In this document: positions 12,835 to 19,805 of the stretch, in pieces
How the letters are laid out: each line of letters starts with the position of its first letter
Position numbering within the stretch: the first letter of the stretch is position 1
Assembly: GCA_905192745.1 (NCBI GenBank)
Contig: CAJJLZ010000033.1
Coordinates: 1-26,304, forward strand
Source of the DNA: an uncultured Oscillospiraceae bacterium
Lineage (GTDB): Bacteria > Bacillota > Clostridia > Oscillospirales > Acutalibacteraceae
Length of the DNA stretch: 26,304 nt
Direction of reading: 5' to 3'
Position numbers and translations under genes: made by a program
Notes under the pieces: model-generated
What the model was told of the DNA's origin: nothing
Database searches by the model: none
What the model saw: the letters and a program-made list of their open reading frames with translations, nothing else

Positions 12835-13317
12835 ATGCGGACCATTACCATCCTCTGCGTGGGAAAATTGAAGGAAGCCTATTGGCGGGAAGCCTGCGCG
12901 GAATATGCCAAACGGCTGGGAGCGTTTTGCCGATTTTCCATCGTGGAGGTGGAGGAGGAACGGGTGCCGGACAAGCCCTCGCCCGCTCAGCTGGAGGCCG
13001 CCATGGCGGCGGAGGGCCGCCGCCTTCTGGCAAAGGCCGGCCCGCAGACCCTGCTCGTACCCCTCTGCATCGAAGGAAAGGCGATTTCCTCGCCTGAGCT
13101 GGCCGCCTGGCTGGACGAACAGGCGGTGGCCGGCAGAGGAGACGTCGCCTTTGTGATCGGCGGCTCCTGGGGACTGTCGGAGGAGGTCAAGCGGGCGGGG
13201 GCGCGGCGGCTGTCCATGTCGCCGATGACCTTCCCGCATCAGCTGGCCCGGGTGATGCTCTGCGAACAGATTTACCGCGCGATGCAGATATCCTCCGGAG
13301 GGAAATATCATAAATAA
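12835..13317 (+). CDS. rlmH: 23S rRNA (pseudouridine1915-N3)-methyltransferase
   Basis: A 160-aa SPOUT methyltransferase that methylates pseudouridine 1915 in helix 69 of 23S rRNA on assembled 70S ribosomes. ITILCVGKLKEAYW opens the protein. The C-terminal trefoil-knot signature is complete: VAFVIGGSWGLSEEV, then LSMSPMTFPHQLARVMLCEQIYRAMQI and the final GGKYHK, whose last residues contribute to substrate methylation. The ORF could start 16 codons earlier at 12787, but that overlaps the -10 box; the ATG at 12835 follows AAGGTGGG at a suitable distance and gives the family's usual length. In many Firmicutes rlmH lies near walJ, which is about 3.4 kb away here with other genes between. Confidence 0.97.
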   Translation: MRTITILCVGKLKEAYWREACAEYAKRLGAFCRFSIVEVEEERVPDKPSPAQLEAAMAAEGRRLLAKAGPQTLLVPLCIEGKAISSPELAAWLDEQAVAGRGDVAFVIGGSWGLSEEVKRAGARRLSMSPMTFPHQLARVMLCEQIYRAMQISSGGKYHK

Positions 13318-13332
13318 CGACACAACGGCAAC

Positions 13333-13370
13333 AAAAAGACTCCCGGCGGATATCCGCCGGGAGTCTTTTT
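13333..13370. terminator. Bidirectional terminator between rlmH and sepF
   Basis: A perfect 19-bp inverted repeat: five A, GACTCCCGGCGGAT, then its complement ending in five T. It lies between converging genes. Confidence 0.93.
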
Positions 13371-13381
13371 ATCGTATGGAT

Positions 13382-13750
13382 TCAGAACAGAGAATTTCCC
13401 CCGCTATAGATGCCGTCCGCGTCGTCAAAAGAAACGCTGTCGGCGTTGCGTATCAGGTAAGTGTTGTTTGCGATATGCTCCACCGTGCAGTTTCTGGCAT
13501 AGGCGGCGCCGCTGAGAAAATCCAGCACCCGCCGGGCAATGTCCCGCGCGGCCGCGTCAAGATTGAGAACGATCACCTGTCCCGCGCCGAAGGAATCCGC
13601 AATAACCTGCGCCTCTTCAAACTGGGACGGCTTCACCAGCAGCACCTGAAAGCCGTCCGGATTGGCGGCCGGGTCGGCCCGGCGGGCAAAGCGATTCTCT
13701 TCTTCATAATCATAGGGAGAATTGTCCCGAAGTCTTTCCGCAAAACTCAT
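13382..13750 (-). CDS. sepF: Cell division protein SepF
   Basis: A 122-aa protein. SepF binds FtsZ, polymerises into rings and tethers the division ring to the membrane. Residues 1-30 would include the membrane-binding amphipathic helix (MSFAERLRDN, somewhat atypical), then an acidic/basic linker. The core SepF domain follows: FQVLLVKPSQFEEAQVIADSFGAGQVIVLNLDAAARDIARRVLDFLSGAAYARNCTVEHIANNTYLI matches the family's V-x-x-P-x-x-F-x-E-A and R-x-x-D-F-L-x-G signatures. The ORF runs upstream to 13828, but the ATG at 13750 follows GGAAAGGTGG and gives a natural N-terminus. Unusually, it is not in a ylm/fts cluster here. Confidence 0.93.
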   Translation of the reverse strand: MSFAERLRDNSPYDYEEENRFARRADPAANPDGFQVLLVKPSQFEEAQVIADSFGAGQVIVLNLDAAARDIARRVLDFLSGAAYARNCTVEHIANNTYLIRNADSVSFDDADGIYSGGNSLF

Positions 13751-13976
13751 AAAGCCATACCACCTTTCCGGATCGTTCAACACAAACCCGCGTAAAGCAT
13801 AAATATATACAAATACACTATACCGCATTTTGCCGGCGATGGCAAGAGATACAGGCGGAAATTTTATGAATTTTCTGAAAATATGTCGAAAACCGGAACC
13901 GTTTCCCCATTTTCAAGGGAAAACTCTGTCGAAAAAAGGACAGGAGCCGGCCAAAGCCTAGTCGGCCGGAACGCTT

Positions 13977-14273
13977 TCAGGGCGCTTTTCTTGCGCGGAA
14001 CTCTGTCAGCAACAGAGAAAGGATTTCCTGTTGCCTGTCGGTCAACCCATCGATATACAGCATTTTCCGATTTTCCAGACCGAGCAGATAGTCGGCGGTT
14101 ACGTTGTAAAAAACGGAGAGCTGAACCAGCACGTCAAGCGAGGGGGTTTTCACATTATTTTCATACCCGCTGATCGTCGTTTTGGAAAGATTCAGCCTTC
14201 TGGCAACCTGATCCTGCGTGAGTTTTCTCTCTTTTCGGAGTTCGCGGAGCCGATAGCCGAAATCATAGACCAT
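13977..14273 (-). CDS. XRE-family transcriptional regulator
   Basis: A 98-aa helix-turn-helix protein. Residues 7-63 (YRLRELRKERKLTQDQVARRLNLSKTTISGYENNVKTPSLDVLVQLSVFYNVTADYLLG) are a canonical Cro/C1-type domain; the recognition helix is SKTTISGYENN. A short tail (64-98) with LTDRQQEILSLLLTEFR looks like a dimerisation helix. AAGGGG precedes the ATG by about 9 nt. It is divergent from the unknown gene at 14462, with inverted AGTGTA/TACACT sites between, which suggests autoregulation and control of that neighbour. Confidence 0.93.
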   Translation of the reverse strand: MVYDFGYRLRELRKERKLTQDQVARRLNLSKTTISGYENNVKTPSLDVLVQLSVFYNVTADYLLGLENRKMLYIDGLTDRQQEILSLLLTEFRARKAP

Positions 14274-14296
14274 ACGAACATCCCCTTACAGGATAA

Positions 14297-14319
14297 AGTG
14301 TAAACTATTGTTATACACT
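14297..14319. promoter_or_regulatory. Candidate operator for the XRE regulator
   Basis: AGTGTA (14297-14302) and TACACT (14314-14319) form an inverted repeat with 11 bases between, and AAC/GTT extend it imperfectly. It is about 25 bp upstream of the XRE gene, where its own -10 region should be. A related half-site AGTTTACA recurs at 14354-14361. Confidence 0.5.
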
Positions 14320-14355
14320 AAAAGGGGAATTATTCATATGATAATCCGCTATAAG

Positions 14356-14384
14356 TTTACATTTTCCCGAAACTGTGTTAAAAT
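14356..14384 (+). promoter_or_regulatory. Promoter of the gene at 14462
   Basis: TTTACA (14356-14361), a 17-bp spacer and TAAAAT (14379-14384). The -35 box overlaps the AGTTTACA half-site, so binding of the XRE protein there could block it. Confidence 0.65.
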
Positions 14385-14461
14385 AGGGATATCGAACGAT
14401 TTTTACTCCTGCATAAACGGGCCGCCGGGTATGTAAAGGAGAATTTTTCAAAATAAAAGGG

Positions 14462-14767
14462 ATGGGATCGGTAATGCGGCCGGGTTTCCCAAGAGGGGTT
14501 GTGTCTGAAATGGAGAAAGGAATTCTTCTTGAACAGTTGGCGGATCTTTTTGGCTGCTTCATCTCATCCCTGCGGCAGCCGGAGATTACCGCTATATGCC
14601 TGCATTATCTGAAGAGCCTTCCGCCGGAGCTTTTTTCGCTGGAGGAATGGAAATACACGCTTCTTTATCTGACCGGCCATCCCTGTCCGCTGCTTACTTA
14701 TGGGGACTTGCCCGCCTGTCTGGAACAGGAGGCGGCCGCTTTAAGCGAACAGAACCCGACGGATTGA
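14462..14767 (+). CDS. Small protein of unknown function divergent from the XRE regulator
   Basis: I do not recognise it. It is 101 aa from the first ATG; ATGs at 14474 (better spaced from GGGA) and 14510 are possible alternative starts and I cannot decide between them. From MEKGILLEQLADLFGCFISSLRQPEITAICLHYLKSLPPELFSLEEWKYTLLYLTG it is mostly helical, with three cysteines and no signal peptide or membrane segment. The phrase LPPELFSLEEW suggests a helix-capping turn between two helical hairpins. It has its own promoter with an XRE half-site in the -35, so it is the likely regulatory target of its neighbour. There is no toxin-like motif. Confidence 0.65.
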   Translation: MGSVMRPGFPRGVVSEMEKGILLEQLADLFGCFISSLRQPEITAICLHYLKSLPPELFSLEEWKYTLLYLTGHPCPLLTYGDLPACLEQEAAALSEQNPTD

Positions 14768-14800
14768 CCGGTGCGGATCGCCGGATGAAGACGTTGGAAA

Positions 14801-14838
14801 CGAAAGAGCCGCGGCGCCCAGGCGCCGCGGCTCTTTCG
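14801..14838. terminator. Bidirectional GC-rich terminator
   Basis: CGAAAGAGCCGCGGCGCC pairs perfectly with its complement across a CA loop (18 bp). It lies between converging genes at 14767 and 14845. The T run is only three bases, so efficiency is uncertain. Confidence 0.7.
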
Positions 14839-14844
14839 CTTGCG

Positions 14845-16539
14845 TTACTTCCGGACGAAAAGGCACACGCCTTCCGGTCCGGGCTGGGGACCGGGGAGGC
14901 TGAGAAGCCCTTCCTGAATACAGCGCTCGATCATTTTGCCGGTCAGTGCGCAGGAGGAAAGCAGGGTAAAGGCGGGGTATTCGTTCCGCAGATGGGCGGG
15001 CAGGAGACGGTCGGCCAACCCGGCCAGCCGGCCGGCGATCCGCTCCACGCTGTCCCGTGCTTCCGTACCCAGTTCCGGACGGAGGGCGGAAAAAGAATCC
15101 TGATCGTCTATCCGCATGGTGAGGATGCGGGGCTCCAGAATGCCGCCTTCCCGGCGGAGGTAGCCGGCCTCGATCGCTTTGGCGGCGGTTTCCCGTTCGT
15201 CGTCCGAAAGCCCGGCGACCGGCAGTCCGCCGATTGAACGGAGGGTGAGAAGGATCAGCGGATCGTTGGCGATGTCGTGACCGCAGTGGAACTGCTGTGT
15301 GATCCGCTCGCCGTAGATGTTCCGCAGAAACACTTCCGCGTAGCCGCCGAGGTCCCGGCCGCTGATCCCGTCGCAGCCGTAGAAGCCGCTGCCGAACTCT
15401 TCCCCTTCCGGCAGGGCGACGCCGGTTACGGTGAAAGGCCGGTCAGGCGGCGAGACCGCCGCAAAGCTCGTTTCCTTCAGGCGGGCACGGACGGCGCCTT
15501 CCAGCGACCAGACGGCTGGGGAGATCAGAGACCAGAGAATAAAGCGGGGATCGGTCTGCCGGTTCAGGAAGGGGAAGGAGAGCAGCTCGTCCCGGCGTTC
15601 CGTGACGATCCGGCGCAGCGTGTCCGTCAGCGCGTCCAGTTCGTCCTCGTACGCCGCCGTGACCGCCCGGTAATCCGCCAGATCAAGCAGAAGAAAATTG
15701 ATCTGGTATTTTCCGTTGTCCAGACGGCGGAGCAGGCCGTACTCCCCATTCGATCCCCGGCACTGGATGTCCAGCTCTTCCTCAACAAAGGGCATGGGGA
15801 CATGGAGACGTTCGGCGATTTCCCCGGCGCTGCGGGGAGCGTCCTTGCAAAAATATACCACGTTTTGGGAAAACATGCGTTCTGCTTTTTCCCGCGGGTC
15901 GTTTCCGATGGGGTTGCCTGTCCCGAGACAATGGATTTGCATGGGTTTGAGGGCGAGATCGGCCACGGTCATGGCGGCCGGTTTTTCAGTAGCTTTCACT
16001 TTTTCCACCTCTTTCTGAATGGTGCCGCGGGCGATATGAAGCCGCTGCCGGACGGTGGTTTCCGGAATACCGAGCATCCCGGCGATCGCGGGCGTTTTTA
16101 TCCCGTCGAGATAGTACAAAACCATGACGTCGCGGTAGATTTTGGAAAGGAAAGCGATTTCCCGCAGGATGCGCCGCAGGTTCTCCGCGTCCGCTTCCCT
16201 GTCCAGATAGTCCTCGATTGGATTGACGCAGGCGGCTTCCGTACCCCGGTCAGCGTCGTATGCGCCGGTTTCCGCTGCCGGGCCGGTGTACAGACGGTCG
16301 GACATCTCCCGCCGGCGGCGGGAAAAGTCGGCATAGGTGCGCCGGGCGATCGACCAGACGTACGGATAGAAATCCCGGATTTCAGCCTGTCTGCGAATAC
16401 TCTGGAGGATAGCGAGCAGGATGTCCGAACACAGATCCTCCGCCTCGTGGGAGGAACGGCACCGCCGGTAGGCAAAGCCGTACAGCGCGTCAAGAAATTC
16501 CGGATGGTTCAATTCGGCAAGGGCTTCTTCGCTTCGCAT
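14845..16539 (-). CDS. ECF-like sigma factor with a large C-terminal extension
   Basis: A 564-aa protein. Residues 8-75 are sigma region 2: YRRCRSSHEAEDLCSDILLAILQSIRRQ then YVWSIARRTYADFSRRRR. Residues about 125-185 are region 4: LREIAFLSKIYRDVMVLYYLDGIKTPAIAGMLGIPETTVRQRLHIARGTI. The remaining 370 residues are not a known sigma part. They begin MQIHCLGTGNPIGNDPREKAERMFSQNVVYFC, continue with a second winged-helix-like stretch (SAGEIAERLHVPMPFVEEEL, then YGLLRRLDNGKYQINFLLLD), and end in an alpha/beta segment with no transmembrane helix. ECF factors are normally under 200 aa. The C-terminal part may sense a ligand or act in place of an anti-sigma factor. The ORF is open upstream to 16851, overlapping the MATE gene; the ATG at 16539 follows GAGAAAGGAT and starts in the sigma domain, so it is preferred. 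Confidence 0.85.
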   Translation of the reverse strand: MRSEEALAELNHPEFLDALYGFAYRRCRSSHEAEDLCSDILLAILQSIRRQAEIRDFYPYVWSIARRTYADFSRRRREMSDRLYTGPAAETGAYDADRGTEAACVNPIEDYLDREADAENLRRILREIAFLSKIYRDVMVLYYLDGIKTPAIAGMLGIPETTVRQRLHIARGTIQKEVEKVKATEKPAAMTVADLALKPMQIHCLGTGNPIGNDPREKAERMFSQNVVYFCKDAPRSAGEIAERLHVPMPFVEEELDIQCRGSNGEYGLLRRLDNGKYQINFLLLDLADYRAVTAAYEDELDALTDTLRRIVTERRDELLSFPFLNRQTDPRFILWSLISPAVWSLEGAVRARLKETSFAAVSPPDRPFTVTGVALPEGEEFGSGFYGCDGISGRDLGGYAEVFLRNIYGERITQQFHCGHDIANDPLILLTLRSIGGLPVAGLSDDERETAAKAIEAGYLRREGGILEPRILTMRIDDQDSFSALRPELGTEARDSVERIAGRLAGLADRLLPAHLRNEYPAFTLLSSCALTGKMIERCIQEGLLSLPGPQPGPEGVCLFVRK

Positions 16540-16672
16540 ACGGGGTATCCTTTCTCCCCATTGGCCGGGGGCGCGGCAGGAACGTTCCGCCTGTATAGTC
16601 GGCTGGAACAGGGCGCGCGTTAGCGGCCCCTGAAAAATTTTTTCGGAGTTCCATCCTTTTCCCGCCCCGAAT

Positions 16673-16701
16673 TTGCTTTTTGGGCAAAAAAAGTGTAGTA
16701 T
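16673..16701 (+). promoter_or_regulatory. Promoter of the MATE transporter gene
   Basis: TTGCTT (16673-16678), a 17-bp spacer and TAGTAT (16696-16701), about 45 bp before the GTG start. Confidence 0.7.
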
Positions 16702-16748
16702 CTTCTTATGGAAAGTGCGCTTTCCGTGGGGATACAAGAAGGGAACGG

Positions 16749-18143
16749 GTGACATTGTTTTTGCGCGTGGAAAAAATGCTGCGGGGAATCCCGCCGGCCG
16801 GAGATATCCCGCCGACGGGCGAACTGGTGAAAAATACGCTCCGGGTGGCATGGCCCTCGGTGCTGGAATCCTTTCTGGTCAGTCTGGTCGGGCTGATCGA
16901 TACCGTGATGGTGAGTTCTCTCGGCTATTACGCCATTACGGCGGTGGGACTGACTACCCAGCCGAAATTTATCGGTCTGGCGTTCTTCCTCTCTTTGAAC
17001 GTGGCGGTTTCCGCGCTGGTGGCCCGCCGCCGCGGGGAGGAGGACCGGGAAAGCGCCAACCGGATTCTTATGCAGGCGCTGCTGATTACGCTGGGGATGA
17101 CGGCGGTAATCAGCACCCTGTGCGTGGTGTTTGCTGAACCGATCATGCGTCTGGCGGGCGCGCAGGAGGATACTCACGCCGCCGCCGCGTCCTATTTTCG
17201 TATTATCATGGGGGGCATGGTCTTTAATACCGTCTCGATGGTAATCAACGCCGCACAGCGGGGGGCGGGAAACACCAAAATCGCCATGCGGACCAATCTG
17301 GTTTCCAACGGCGTGAATGTGCTTCTGAATTACCTGCTGATCGGAGGCAATTTCGGATTTCCCCGGCTGGGGGTGGACGGCGCCGCCATCGCTACGGTGA
17401 TGGGGTCGGTGTTTGCCTGCGGGATGAGTCTGTTTTCCCTCGTCCATAAGGACCGGTTCCTTGGTTTTCAGGGCTTTGGCCGTCTCCGCTTTGACCGGAA
17501 AACTATGAAATCCATCGGCAAAATCGGTTCGAGCACGCTGGCGGAGCAGATTTTTCTGCGGATCGGTTTTCTGACCTTTTCGATCATTGTCGCGCATCTG
17601 GGGACGGTGGCTTTCGCGGCTCATCAAATCGGAATGAATATCATCAGCATTTCCTTTTCTTTTGGGGACGGCCTGTCGGTCGCGGCGGTCACGCTGGTCG
17701 GCCAGAGCCTCGGCTCAAAGCGGCGGGATCTCGCCAAGCTGTACGGCGGCATCTGTCAACGGTTGGGTATCGCTTTCGCCGCACTGCTGGCGGTGATCTT
17801 TGTCACCGGCGGGCGGTGGATCTTCCGTCTGTTTTCCGACGAGGAGGCCATTCTGAATTTTGGCGCGTCCCTGATGCCGCTGGTCGCGGTGGTGGTGTTC
17901 CTGCAGATTTCGCAGGTCATCTATTCCGGCTGCCTGCGGGGGGCGGGGGATACGGTATACACCATGCTGGTATCGTTGATCAGCGTCGCGGTGATCCGTC
18001 CTCTGGCGGGTTTCGTATTCTGTTACCCGCTGGGCTGGGGGCTGATCGGCGCTTGGGTTGGTCTGGCGGTGGATCAGTTGATGCGGTTCAGCCTGACCTG
18101 GCTGCGTTTCCGGTCCGGACGGTGGATGAATATCCGGATATAG
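16749..18143 (+). CDS. MATE-family efflux transporter
   Basis: About 464 aa with twelve predicted membrane helices, in the multidrug and toxin extrusion superfamily, exporting cationic or other toxic compounds with Na+ or H+. The N-half starts WPSVLESFLVSLVGLIDTVMVSSLGYYAITAVGLTTQPKF, the typical MATE first-helix pair. The repeat RGAGNTKIAMRTNLVSNGVNVLLNYLLI in the N-half and RGAGDTVYTMLVSLISVAVIRPLAGF in the C-half show the family's internal duplication. GTG at 16749 is chosen because GAAGGG lies about 5 nt upstream and the promoter lies before it; the ORF itself is open to 16680. It diverges from the sigma factor gene, which may or may not control it. Confidence 0.93.
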   Translation: MTLFLRVEKMLRGIPPAGDIPPTGELVKNTLRVAWPSVLESFLVSLVGLIDTVMVSSLGYYAITAVGLTTQPKFIGLAFFLSLNVAVSALVARRRGEEDRESANRILMQALLITLGMTAVISTLCVVFAEPIMRLAGAQEDTHAAAASYFRIIMGGMVFNTVSMVINAAQRGAGNTKIAMRTNLVSNGVNVLLNYLLIGGNFGFPRLGVDGAAIATVMGSVFACGMSLFSLVHKDRFLGFQGFGRLRFDRKTMKSIGKIGSSTLAEQIFLRIGFLTFSIIVAHLGTVAFAAHQIGMNIISISFSFGDGLSVAAVTLVGQSLGSKRRDLAKLYGGICQRLGIAFAALLAVIFVTGGRWIFRLFSDEEAILNFGASLMPLVAVVVFLQISQVIYSGCLRGAGDTVYTMLVSLISVAVIRPLAGFVFCYPLGWGLIGAWVGLAVDQLMRFSLTWLRFRSGRWMNIRI

Positions 18144-18192
18144 AGCGGCGCCGGAATGGACGCGGTTATATTGACATAGTTGTTCACCGGGA

Positions 18193-18858
18193 CTACAGCA
18201 GCGTGAATTCGTTTTTATGGAAGGTGAGAACCCCTTCATCCCGCAGACGGCCGAGCACCGCCGACAGGGCACTGCGGTCGGCAGCCAGATAATCAGCCAG
18301 CCCCTGCCGGTCAAACGGAATCGTTACCCGGCGGCTGCCCTGCCGGACAGCCTGCTCCGACAGATAGGACAGCACCTTTTCCCGCAGGGAGCGCCGGGAT
18401 AAGTGTTCAATCCGGCCGGTCAGAAAAACGTTCTTTCGGGCCAGAATTTCCAACAGGTTCCCGATTACCGCCGTATGGAAGGAACAGGCGTTTCCGCAAG
18501 GGGTAAGGAGCCGCCGGTAATCCAGCCACAGCACCGTGGTCTTTTCCGCCGCTTCCACTGTAACGGAGAGCGGAAGGCCGGAGGCGGCGAAGGCCTCGGC
18601 AAACAATTCGCCGGGGAGTATCCGTGCCAGCAGGGCGGTGTTGCCTTCGAGATCCTCCTTCCGGATATTCACACTGCCGGAGAGAACCAGCCCCAGGCGA
18701 TGGGTAACATCGCCGGCAAGCAGCAGAAGCTCCCCTTTATCATACAATTTTTCCACGGCCTGAAGGCAGGCGAGCGCTTTCCCGGCCTCTTCCGGACGGA
18801 GGGAATGGAAAAGCGGGCTGCTTTCAGGCCATGAGGAAGGATCGGTAAAAGGGATCAT
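18193..18858 (-). CDS. Crp/Fnr-family transcriptional regulator
   Basis: A 221-aa protein. Residues about 15-125 are the cyclic-nucleotide-binding-like beta barrel (LYDKGELLLLAGDVTHRLGLVLSGSVNIRKEDLEGNTALLARILPGELFAEAFA). A long dimer helix follows (about 125-150), then a winged helix-turn-helix at about 158-221: SRRSLREKVLSYLSEQA, then IPFDRQGLADYLAADRSALSAVLGRLRDEGVL. It lacks the N-terminal cysteines of Fnr, so a 4Fe-4S oxygen sensor of that type is unlikely; the effector is unknown. AGGAG lies 8 nt before the ATG. It is divergent from a ferredoxin-like gene, the arrangement seen for HcpR-type nitrosative-stress regulators in anaerobes, but the hcp gene itself is not in this window. Confidence 0.92.
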   Translation of the reverse strand: MIPFTDPSSWPESSPLFHSLRPEEAGKALACLQAVEKLYDKGELLLLAGDVTHRLGLVLSGSVNIRKEDLEGNTALLARILPGELFAEAFAASGLPLSVTVEAAEKTTVLWLDYRRLLTPCGNACSFHTAVIGNLLEILARKNVFLTGRIEHLSRRSLREKVLSYLSEQAVRQGSRRVTIPFDRQGLADYLAADRSALSAVLGRLRDEGVLTFHKNEFTLL

Positions 18859-18883
18859 GAAAATTTCTCCTGTTTTCGTCGTT

Positions 18884-18913
18884 GCAATTCCGTTGTAATT
18901 ACAACGGAATTGC
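18884..18913. promoter_or_regulatory. 30-bp perfect palindrome, candidate Crp/Fnr operator
   Basis: GCAATTCCGTTGTAA (18884-18898) is followed directly by its exact complement (18899-18913). It begins where the transcript of the Crp/Fnr gene should start, one helical turn after the -10 box. A third ATTCCGTT half-site lies at 18956-18963. Binding there would block or modulate both divergent genes; as RNA it could also form a 5' stem. Confidence 0.75.
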
Positions 18914-18920
18914 TGCGTTT

Positions 18921-18949
18921 ATTATAGTATGCTGAAACCGGGAAGTCAA
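18921..18949 (-). promoter_or_regulatory. Strong promoter of the Crp/Fnr gene
   Basis: TTGACT (18949-18944), a 17-bp spacer and a perfect TATAAT (18926-18921) on the minus strand. The -35 box overlaps the inverted repeat AAGAACG/CGTTCTT at 18948-18966. Confidence 0.88.
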
Positions 18950-19000
18950 GAACGTATTCCGTTCTTTTCGCCGTATATCGTATAAAGGAGGAAACCCGCC

Positions 19001-19714
19001 ATGCTGCGGAAAATTATTACCATTGATTCAGAAAAGTGCAACGGCTGCGGCCTTTGCGCCGACGCCTGCCACGAAGGGGCCATCGGAATGGTGGACGGAA
19101 AGGCGAGGCTGCTGCGGGAGGATTACTGCGATGGGCTGGGGGACTGCCTTCCCGCCTGCCCGACGGGAGCGATCCGTTTTGAAGAGCGGGAAGCGCCGGC
19201 CTACGACGCGGAAGCCGTGAAAGCGGCTCAGGAGGCCCAAAAAACGGAAGCGGAGCAGCCTCTGCCCTGCGGCTGTCCCGGCACCCAGTCAAAGCGGATC
19301 AGCCGTCCCGCCCCGGAGGAAAGCGCCGTGCCGGGCGCGCCGGTGGTCAGCCGCCTTTCCCACTGGCCGGTGCAGATCAAGCTGGCGCCGGTGAACGCCC
19401 CTTGGTTTGACGGGGCGGATCTGCTGATTGCCGCCGACTGTACGGCTTACGCCTGCGGTGATTTTCACAACCGTTTCATCAAAAACCGGGTGACGCTGAT
19501 TGGCTGCCCGAAGCTGGACGAGGGGGATTATACGGAGAAGCTGACCGCCATCCTCGCCCAAAACGATATCCGCAGTCTGACCATCGTGCGGATGGAGGTT
19601 CCCTGCTGCGGCGGCATTGAACAGGCGGCAAAAACCGCGCTGCAGCGAAGCGGGAAATTTATTCCCTGGCAGGTGCATACCGTTGCCACCAACGGCCGGA
19701 TTCTGGGCGACTGA
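19001..19714 (+). CDS. 4Fe-4S ferredoxin-like protein divergent from the Crp/Fnr regulator
   Basis: A 237-aa protein. The first cluster motif is CNGCGLCADAC (Cys13, 16, 19, 23). The second is CDGLGDCLPACP (Cys43, 49, 53), where one cysteine of the usual CxxC is leucine, as I recall for this family. From about residue 85 a cysteine-rich second domain has CGCPG, ADCTAYACGDFHNRF, IGCPKLD and VPCCGGIEQAAK, suggesting additional cluster or metal binding. It is therefore an electron carrier or cluster-bearing accessory protein, cytosolic. AAAGGAGG precedes the ATG. Homologues are commonly found beside Crp/Fnr or hydroxylamine-reductase (hcp) genes, which suggests a redox or nitrosative-stress role; this is inference from context. 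A bidirectional terminator follows. Confidence 0.88.
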   Translation: MLRKIITIDSEKCNGCGLCADACHEGAIGMVDGKARLLREDYCDGLGDCLPACPTGAIRFEEREAPAYDAEAVKAAQEAQKTEAEQPLPCGCPGTQSKRISRPAPEESAVPGAPVVSRLSHWPVQIKLAPVNAPWFDGADLLIAADCTAYACGDFHNRFIKNRVTLIGCPKLDEGDYTEKLTAILAQNDIRSLTIVRMEVPCCGGIEQAAKTALQRSGKFIPWQVHTVATNGRILGD

Positions 19715-19740
19715 GCGGTCATCCGGCCGGTTATCAGATG

Positions 19741-19785
19741 AAAAAAGAGCACGCCGGAGAAAATTTCTCCGGCGCGCCCTTTTTC
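19741..19785. terminator. Bidirectional terminator between the ferredoxin-like gene and the DHHW gene
   Basis: CGCCGGAGAAA/TTTCTCCGGCG forms the core, flanked by A-rich (AAAAAAG) and T-rich (CTTTTTC) arms that also pair. It serves both converging units. Confidence 0.92.
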
Positions 19786-19805
19786 AATACGGAGGAACGG
19801 CGGCC

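Noticed and set aside
16540..16851. Upstream extension of the sigma factor frame
   Set aside because: It would overlap the divergent MATE gene and its promoter and adds no conserved sequence; the ATG at 16539 has a proper ribosome site.
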